From contig NZ_JAOAOQ010000006.1 of NCBI RefSeq assembly GCF_030398385.1, forward strand, positions 62,001-126,000: 64,000 bases of DNA, read 5' to 3'. Made by a program: the position numbers and the translations under genes. Each line of letters starts with the position of its first letter. The stretch's first letter is position 1. This stretch comes from Aquibium sp. ELW1220 (GTDB lineage Bacteria > Pseudomonadota > Alphaproteobacteria > Rhizobiales > Rhizobiaceae). Below, piece after piece: positions 57,798 to 64,000 of this stretch. Below the pieces are notes generated by a model. The model was not told the DNA's origin and ran no database searches. It worked only from the letters and a program-made list of their open reading frames with translations.

Positions 57798-58247
57798 TCA
57801 GCTGTCCTGCTCCTGCAGCGTCACGAGGCCGAGATTGCGGAAACCGGCGGCGGAGATGCGCGCCATGACCCGCATGACCGTGCCGTAGTCGGCGTTCCGG
57901 TCGCCGCGCACATAGATGCGCTCCTCGTAGCCGGTCTGCGAAATGGCCTCGAGCTTTGCCACGACCTCCTCGATCGGGATTTCCGTTTCCTGCAGGAAGA
58001 TCCGGCCCTCCTCGTTGATCGAGACGGTGATCGGCTGGGTCTCGGCGTTCAGTGCGCGGGCCTGCGTCTCCGGCAGGTCGATCGGGACGCCGACGGTCAG
58101 AAGCGGCGCGGCCACCATGAAGATGATGAGCAGCACCAGCATCACGTCGACGAAGGGCGTGACGTTGATCTCCGATATCAGGACGTGCTTGCGGCCGCGG
58201 CGTCTGTGCCCGCGTCCGCCGCCTCCCGTTCCTACCGACATGCCCAT
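57798..58247 (-). CDS. tolR: Tol-Pal system proton-channel protein TolR
   Basis: 149 residues. The single membrane helix PFVDVMLVLLIIFMVAAPLLTVGV carries the conserved Asp of ExbD/TolR proton channels. A periplasmic domain follows (VPIDLPETQARAL ... ITVSINEEGRIFLQETEIPI). A Gly/Arg-rich N-terminal extension (GTGGGGRGHRRRGRK) is typical for rhizobial TolR. It forms the energised motor with TolQ and lies 5 bp before tolA. Confidence 0.95.
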   Translation of the reverse strand: MGMSVGTGGGGRGHRRRGRKHVLISEINVTPFVDVMLVLLIIFMVAAPLLTVGVPIDLPETQARALNAETQPITVSINEEGRIFLQETEIPIEEVVAKLEAISQTGYEERIYVRGDRNADYGTVMRVMARISAAGFRNLGLVTLQEQDS

Positions 58248-58259
58248 GGCGTTACTCCG

Positions 58260-58970
58260 TCAGGCGCGTTGCGCGACCTTTTCATCGATCTGCCGCGACA
58301 ATATGGCGGAGAACTCGTCGGCAAAGCCCTCCATCCGCGAACCCAGCTTGCTCGCGTCGGATGACAGCTTGTTGTAGGCGATGACGGCCGGAATGGCGGC
58401 GAGCAGGCCGATGGCGGTGGCCAGCAGCGCCTCGGCGATGCCGGGCGCCACGACCGCCAGGCTGGTGGACTTCGACCCGGCGATGGCCTGGAACGACGTC
58501 ATGATGCCGACCACGGTGCCGAACAGGCCGATGAAGGGCGCGGCCGAGCCGATCGTGGCGAGGAAGCCCAACCGGCCTTCCAGCTTCTCCATCTCGCGGG
58601 TGAGCGCGAGGTCCATCGCCTTGTCGATGCGCGTCTGCAGCCCCATCGGTGCGCGGGCGCCCTTCTCGAAACTCTTCTTCCACTCCCGCATGGCGGCGAC
58701 GAAGATCGAACTCATGCCGCTGGTCGTCCGGTCCGAAAGCGTCCGGTAGAGTTCCTCGAGCGACTGCCCCGACCAGAAGGTTTTTTCGAACCGGTTGAGT
58801 GCGACCTTCATCCGTCCGAAGGCGATGACCTTGTCGATGATGATCGCCCAGGTCCAGACGGATGCGCCGAGCAGCCCGATCATGACGAGTTTCACGATGA
58901 GGCCGGCCTGCCAGAAGAGGGCCCAGAGCGAAACGCTGGCATGCGGCTCGAGAAGAGCGGTGGGTTCCAT
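58260..58970 (-). CDS. tolQ: Tol-Pal system motor protein TolQ
   Basis: 236 residues with three membrane segments: ALFWQAGLIVKLVMIGLLGASVWTW near 18-40, and the pair FLATIGSAAPFIGLFGTVVGIMTSFQ and VVAPGIAEALLATAIGLLAAIPAVIAYN, which match the MotA/TolQ/ExbB channel domain. It forms the proton channel with TolR that energises TolA. First gene of tolQRA, 220 bp downstream of ybgC. Confidence 0.96.
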   Translation of the reverse strand: MEPTALLEPHASVSLWALFWQAGLIVKLVMIGLLGASVWTWAIIIDKVIAFGRMKVALNRFEKTFWSGQSLEELYRTLSDRTTSGMSSIFVAAMREWKKSFEKGARAPMGLQTRIDKAMDLALTREMEKLEGRLGFLATIGSAAPFIGLFGTVVGIMTSFQAIAGSKSTSLAVVAPGIAEALLATAIGLLAAIPAVIAYNKLSSDASKLGSRMEGFADEFSAILSRQIDEKVAQRA

Positions 58971-59147
58971 CGACGTCCTGTCCTAGGGTGTGTACGGCGG
59001 CCGGGCCAGATTGCCCCCCTTGCGGAAGACCGTTCCCGGCGACGATCCGGCGATCACCCCGGCTTCGCCGCCTCGGGGTTTATCCGGTGAATCTTGGTCA
59101 AACGAAGGCGTGGCAGCCCGCTTGCATTTTCCTGAAGGAATTCATGA

Positions 59148-59165
59148 ATGATTATGGTTAATCAT
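59148..59165. promoter_or_regulatory. Dyad group upstream of tolQ
   Basis: ATGATTA-TGGT-TAATCAT is a perfect 7-bp-arm dyad, preceded by the overlapping palindromes ATTCATGAAT and TTCCTGAAGGAA within 59129-59149. The patch is AT-rich, in the 220-bp ybgC-tolQ gap. It may hold the tolQ promoter or operator. Confidence 0.45.
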
Positions 59166-59190
59166 CCGTTAGGAAAGGCCGGCGCCGCGG

Positions 59191-59652
59191 TCAATCCCGC
59201 GCAGGCAGGAATCGCCCGATCCAGTCCTTCGGAAAGCGCCGCGGCCTGCCGTTCGCGCCGATGATGGCCGCCTCCACCCGCGCTTCGATCAGCAGGTCCC
59301 CGCCGCGCCGGATCCGCTGCGCCATGACGATGCGGGCGCCGGAAATCTCGGCCGTGCGTGTCTCGATGGTGAGGACGTCGTCCATCCGGGCGGAGGAACG
59401 AAAGTCGATCTCCATGCGCCGCACCACCCAGACGATCTTCTCGCCATGGGCGCCGTCGGCGAGTTCGGTATGGTGGACGCCGCACAACCGCAGATAATCC
59501 GAACGCCCGCGCTCCAGGAATTCCAGGTAGCGGGCGTGATAGACGACGCCGGAAAAGTCGGTGTCGGCATAATAGACCCGCGCGGAGAGACGGTGCCCGC
59601 CCTCCGTCAGCTCGCCCGACAGCCCGGTCTCGCGTTCACCATGATCGGCCAT
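59191..59652 (-). CDS. ybgC: Tol-Pal system-associated acyl-CoA thioesterase YbgC
   Basis: 153-residue hotdog-fold thioesterase. The catalytic helix region is RVYYADTDFSGVVYHARYLEFLERGR (catalytic Asp near residue 29), followed by YLRLCGVHHTELADG and IDFRSSARMDDVLTIETRT. It hydrolyses short acyl-CoAs or acyl-ACP and associates with the Tol cluster in most proteobacteria. ATG 59652 is chosen as the family start. It begins the Tol cluster and is divergent from the GH5 gene. Confidence 0.92.
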   Translation of the reverse strand: MADHGERETGLSGELTEGGHRLSARVYYADTDFSGVVYHARYLEFLERGRSDYLRLCGVHHTELADGAHGEKIVWVVRRMEIDFRSSARMDDVLTIETRTAEISGARIVMAQRIRRGGDLLIEARVEAAIIGANGRPRRFPKDWIGRFLPARD

Positions 59653-59693
59653 CGTGCTTTCCTTCGCCGGTCGGCTCTGCCATTCGTCTCGCC

Positions 59694-60974
59694 ATGCGGC
59701 ACCCCTCGACCTCGATGGCATTTCGGCCGGCCTCGATCAAGGCGCGGCTCTTGCGCATCCTCCTGCTCGCGGCGATGGCGGTGGCCGCCGCCCTGCCCGC
59801 CGGTGCGGCGACCTTCGAAGCGCGGCGTGGCCTCAATCTCGACATCTGGACGACCTGGCCCGACGAAAGCCGCTGGGACGAGGAAGCCGCGCTCCTGCCC
59901 TTCCCAGAATGGCGCCGCACGCTCGACGAGGCGGGCCTCGCCCGCCTGAAGGCCGACGGATTCGACTTCCTGCGCATGCCGGTCGACCCATCGCCCTTTC
60001 TGGCCGGGACATCCGCGCGCTTCCACGACCGGCTCTACGACGAGGTTCTGGAATCTGCCCGCATGATCAACCGCGCCGGCCTGAAGGTGATCGTCGACTT
60101 GCACCTCTTCCCCGCCGGCTCGAACCGTTCGATCGGCATGGGCCAGGTTATGGACGATCCGGCGCTGTTCGACCGCTATCTCGATGTCCTGCGCCGCATG
60201 GCGACGACGCTAAGGCGCGAGGACCCGGCGATGCTGGCGCTGGAGCTCATGAACGAACCGGTCATCGACTGCGAACCGGGCGACACCGCCTGGCCGGACC
60301 GCCTGCGCCGCCTGCACGCCGCCGCCCGCGCCTCCGCCACGCGGCTGACGCTGGTGCTGTCGGGCGGTTGCTGGGGCTCCGCCGAGGGTCTGGCGAGGCT
60401 CGACCCGGCCGCGATCCCCGACGACAATCTGCTGTGGAGCTTCCACTCCTACACACCCTTCCTGCTCACCCACCAGGGCGCGACCTGGGCGGGAGACTTC
60501 ATCCCCCACGTGACCGGCCTGCCCTTTCCGCTGCACGAGGCAAGCAAGCCCGAACTGAACGCCGCGCTGGAAAAGATCCGAGCCACGATCCGCGCCGAGG
60601 CCCCGCTCCTGCGCCGCGCCGGCCTGCTCGCCTATCTCGACGAACAGGTCGCCACCATCGACACCGCGCAGAAGCTGGACGCCGTCATGGGCGAACCCTT
60701 CCGCATCGCCGCCGCCTGGGCTGAGCGGCACGGCATCGACCCGCGCCACCTGCTGCTCGGCGAGTTCGGCATGATCCGCCAGGAGTGGAACAGCGCCTAC
60801 GTCATGCCGCCGCAATCCCGCGCCGCCTACTACCGCGCGATGATCGACCTCGCCGAAGCCCACGGCTTTTCCTGGTCGATGTGGGGCTATGGCGGCGCGT
60901 TCGGCGTGGTGGAGGAGTTCGAGGGGAGGGAGGCCGAGGCGGATGTGCTGGAGATGGTGCGGGGGCTGCGGTGA
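59694..60974 (+). CDS. Glycoside hydrolase family 5 (cellulase-type) protein
   Basis: 426 residues with an N-terminal signal sequence (LRILLLAAMAVAAALPAGAA). GH5 landmarks are RRGLNLDIWTTWP, GFDFLRMPVDPSPF, KVIVDLHLFP, LALELMNEPVIDC (acid/base Glu, near 188), FHSYTPFLLTHQGATW and LLGEFGMIRQE (nucleophile Glu, near 362). Both catalytic glutamates are present. It would hydrolyse a beta-glucan-type polymer outside the cytoplasm. It sits between the Tol cluster and ruvB, which are often close neighbours, so this segment looks inserted (inference). A second in-frame ATG at 59715 is possible. Confidence 0.85.
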   Translation: MRHPSTSMAFRPASIKARLLRILLLAAMAVAAALPAGAATFEARRGLNLDIWTTWPDESRWDEEAALLPFPEWRRTLDEAGLARLKADGFDFLRMPVDPSPFLAGTSARFHDRLYDEVLESARMINRAGLKVIVDLHLFPAGSNRSIGMGQVMDDPALFDRYLDVLRRMATTLRREDPAMLALELMNEPVIDCEPGDTAWPDRLRRLHAAARASATRLTLVLSGGCWGSAEGLARLDPAAIPDDNLLWSFHSYTPFLLTHQGATWAGDFIPHVTGLPFPLHEASKPELNAALEKIRATIRAEAPLLRRAGLLAYLDEQVATIDTAQKLDAVMGEPFRIAAAWAERHGIDPRHLLLGEFGMIRQEWNSAYVMPPQSRAAYYRAMIDLAEAHGFSWSMWGYGGAFGVVEEFEGREAEADVLEMVRGLR

Positions 60975-60978
60975 AAAA

Positions 60979-62760
60979 TCAATTCCCGTATATCATCTCT
61001 CCGATCCATTTTTTCCACAATTCATAAAATTCTCCTGTAGGAACAATTTCGGTCGACCAGTGAGTCGGTAGTCTTTCCGCGCCTGATTTAAAATTTATTA
61101 ATACAGACGCATCGCCGAATATCAAATCTAAATTCTCCAGCGTTATTTGATTGCAATATAATTCCGTCTCTTTTACACATATAAGTCTAACATTTGCATT
61201 TATAAAACTTGTTGATTTGCTGAGCGATGCCGAACATAGATCTGACATTGTTAAATCCGAACCATCAAAATTTGAAGAAGATAGATTAGATTTTCGGAAA
61301 TCTGCGCTTTTAAAATTGCAGAAGTACGCTTGGAAATCAAACAAGCTCGCCCTATTAAAAGACGAATTGCTAAAATCAGTGTTTTCTCCATACGTACTGT
61401 TGAAATTTGCATCGGCGGCAATGGCGTTTCGAATCGTTGCATTGCTTAGATTCGAGAAATCAAATCTTGATTTTTGCAAAAGAGAGAAGCAAAAGCTCGC
61501 GCCGTGAGCCATTACTCCTTCCATTCTACTTTCGGATAAGTTGATTTTGTCGAAGTTCCCTCTCCGCAGATTAGCGCCTTGCAAGTTTACGCGAGAGAGA
61601 TCAAGTCTGTATCCAAATTGCTCGTCTCGCCACCTTCTATGTATATCATAAGAGTTTGAATATATTTCTCCACCTACAATGTTGTAATTAACATTATCTA
61701 ATTGATCTAAATATTGCTTAACAATATGGTTTTCGGAGGAATGCTCGATACCCCGCTGCCTTTCACCTCTTCGGCCAATTACTGTGAGAGCAACTTGGAT
61801 ATCTTGCCTCGGTCGAATGGGGCCTCCGTCTTCTCCAGCTGTTGCCAGAATTGAACGGCATCGCTCTCTCCATTGATGTAAATTATCATTGTATAGTCTT
61901 TCTAGGGTAGAAGAACGGGGCACGTCAGGTAAGTTGATAGCCCGCGACGCTGGCGCGTTCTCGCGGATGTAGGCGCAGAGGATTTCCATGATCTGGATGT
62001 GGTCGCGCAGGCTGTCCTGCGCGATCCGCTCCAGCGCGTAGATGGAGCCGATGCGAACCTCCAGATTGGGGACGGTGCGCTCCACCGTCTCGCGGTCGAC
62101 GAGGTCGGCGCCGTCCGGCCCCTTCTCGACGACCAGCCGCCCCACCGCATCGCGCAGCCAGCCACCGTCAGCGCCCTTGCGGTAGCGCGGCGTCTCGATC
62201 ACCCGCTTGACCGTCTTTTCCGCCCCCAGCCCTTCGACCGCCTTGTTGATGCGGTCGGTGATGAGACCCTGTTCGGCCGCCACCGTCTGCCGCTCCGTGG
62301 TGAAGACCCGAATCAAAGCCAGCGGCGCGGCGACGAGGCCAGCGAGCGCCGTCATCAGCCCCACCAGCGCCAGATAATGGATGCGATAGGCCAGTGCCGC
62401 TTGGCTGTCGGAGGCGTTTCCCGCCAGCGGCGGGCGAAACCAGAGCGTGAAGGTTCCGTCGATCGTCAACGCGATCAGCAACAGCCAGAACGGGGTGAGC
62501 ACGACGGCGAGCCAAGCGAGCCAGTTCAGGGCCCGGCGCTCGTGCAGGCGCGGCAACCGCTCGCCGAGCGACTTGGTCCAGGTCTTCCGCGTCGCCCACA
62601 GATGTGCGCACCACGTTGCGGCGCCGACCAGCGCCACGGCCAGCACGATGGCGGCGAAGAAGCCCCAGCCGTACAGCGAAAAGGGCAGCGTCAGCGTGAT
62701 GCTGATCGGCTCAGAACCGCCCGGCGGACCAGCCGCTGCCATCGTCATCGCCGGTTGCAT
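60979..62760 (-). CDS. Membrane protein with pentapeptide repeats and AT-rich C-terminal half
   Basis: About 593 residues (ATG 62760; GTG 62778 also possible). The N-terminal half has three membrane helices (near 28-52, 82-105 and 125-145), then a helix-rich segment (TDRINKAVEGLGAEKTVKR, GSIYALERIAQDSLRDHIQIMEILCAYIREN). The second half contains tandem pentapeptides (near 383-530: LDLSRVNLQGANLRRGNFDK, DFSNLSNATIRNA), forming a beta-helix. It ends in a small domain with LDLIFGDASV and a Trp-rich tail. GC falls from about 65% to 28-37% in the C-terminal half. The N-terminal module is familiar in other bacterial pentapeptide proteins, but I know of no assigned function. Confidence 0.8.
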   Translation of the reverse strand: MQPAMTMAAAGPPGGSEPISITLTLPFSLYGWGFFAAIVLAVALVGAATWCAHLWATRKTWTKSLGERLPRLHERRALNWLAWLAVVLTPFWLLLIALTIDGTFTLWFRPPLAGNASDSQAALAYRIHYLALVGLMTALAGLVAAPLALIRVFTTERQTVAAEQGLITDRINKAVEGLGAEKTVKRVIETPRYRKGADGGWLRDAVGRLVVEKGPDGADLVDRETVERTVPNLEVRIGSIYALERIAQDSLRDHIQIMEILCAYIRENAPASRAINLPDVPRSSTLERLYNDNLHQWRERCRSILATAGEDGGPIRPRQDIQVALTVIGRRGERQRGIEHSSENHIVKQYLDQLDNVNYNIVGGEIYSNSYDIHRRWRDEQFGYRLDLSRVNLQGANLRRGNFDKINLSESRMEGVMAHGASFCFSLLQKSRFDFSNLSNATIRNAIAADANFNSTYGENTDFSNSSFNRASLFDFQAYFCNFKSADFRKSNLSSSNFDGSDLTMSDLCSASLSKSTSFINANVRLICVKETELYCNQITLENLDLIFGDASVLINFKSGAERLPTHWSTEIVPTGEFYELWKKWIGEMIYGN

Positions 62761-62825
62761 CCCCCGCTCGCCCGCCACCGAATATCGCGACGGACGGCGG
62801 CGGGGTCAAGCGCGCGAACGACGAA

Positions 62826-62913
62826 GAATTGCGGGGACAGTTTACTTAATTCGGCTCTCGCTATACTTCCAGAATGGCGATAAAAACCGAATTAAGTAAA
62901 CTGTCCCCGCAAT

Positions 62914-62915
<2 letters not shown>
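62826..62915. repeat. Perfect 29-bp inverted repeat with 32-bp spacer
   Basis: Left arm 62826-62854 and right arm 62887-62915 are exact reverse complements; each contains GCGGGGACAGTTTACTTAAT (left-arm strand). The right arm overlaps the ruvB stop codon (62914-62916). The form fits a REP/MITE-type mobile hairpin (inference). No transposase gene lies in the window. Confidence 0.85.
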
Positions 62916-63947
<1,032 letters not shown>

Positions 63948-63951
<4 letters not shown>

Positions 63952-64000
63952 GAAATCAGCTCGACCACGGGAATTCTCGACGCCGCCTTCCGGTCGAGCG
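63948..64000 (-). CDS. C-terminal fragment of an unidentified gene upstream of ruvB
   Basis: Only the last 17 complete codons are inside the window: they read [16 protein letters not shown] and end with a TGA that overlaps the ruvB ATG as ATGA. The overlap suggests an operon partner of ruvB. The fragment does not look like the end of RuvA, and it is too short to name. Confidence 0.5.

Overview
This looks like a chromosomal window from an alphaproteobacterium of the order Hyphomicrobiales (Rhizobiales), probably Phyllobacteriaceae/Mesorhizobium-like. The evidence is the high-GC codon use, a zinc-less L36, a CarD / FdxA / S4 / SUV3-like helicase block, a short RpoH sigma factor, DUF1127, DUF1192, DUF1244 and DUF465 small proteins, PHB genes with PhaR, and the gene order ybgC-tolQRAB-pal-cpoB-tilS-ftsH. 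No rRNA, tRNA, CRISPR array or complete insertion sequence was seen. Genus assignment is inference.

Layout. 1-5.9 kb: end of a propionyl-CoA synthetase, an SDR oxidoreductase, a DUF1127/glyoxalase/WYL-regulator group sharing a duplicated operator-like dyad, a quinone oxidoreductase, DUF1192, an MFS transporter and an ArsR regulator. 6-9.4 kb: two divergent DUF465 genes, purE-purK, an MntA/HepT-type toxin-antitoxin pair whose toxin has a stop codon inside its catalytic motif, and rpmJ. 9.4-17 kb: TPR protein, alpha/beta hydrolase, pyk with DUF1036, formylglutamate amidohydrolase, DUF1244, ABC-F ATPase, thiamine diphosphokinase. 17.2-20.8 kb: TPP riboswitch with thiBPQ. 20.9-31.5 kb: M48 lipoprotein, rpoH, acyl-CoA dehydrogenase, DUF423, clpS, carD, fdxA, S4 protein, large SUV3-like helicase. 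31.5-34.8 kb: an intergenic region with an extreme cluster of GANTC (CcrM) sites, then phbB and phbA with divergent phaR. 34.8-44 kb: gamma-glutamyltransferase, ABC-2 exporter, rpmF, mtgA, ispA, a CPT-like kinase, lytic transglycosylase, ispG. 44-48.9 kb: a TetR-controlled RND efflux pair. 49-59.7 kb: bdhA, ftsH, tilS (apparent frame problem at its start) and the complete Tol-Pal cluster. 59.7-64 kb: a GH5 glycosidase, a pentapeptide-repeat membrane protein with a sharp internal base-composition step, a perfect 29-bp inverted repeat, and ruvB.

How the genes fit together. PHB/propionate carbon storage is represented by prpE, phbA, phbB, phaR, bdhA and an acyl-CoA dehydrogenase. The envelope is served by Tol-Pal, MtgA, the lytic transglycosylase, FtsH and the M48 lipoprotein. 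Thiamine salvage joins riboswitch-controlled uptake with thiamine diphosphokinase. The accessory signals are concentrated at 8.4-9.2 kb (broken toxin), 31.5-31.75 kb (methylation-site cluster) and 60.9-62.9 kb (AT-rich chimeric gene next to a mobile-type repeat).
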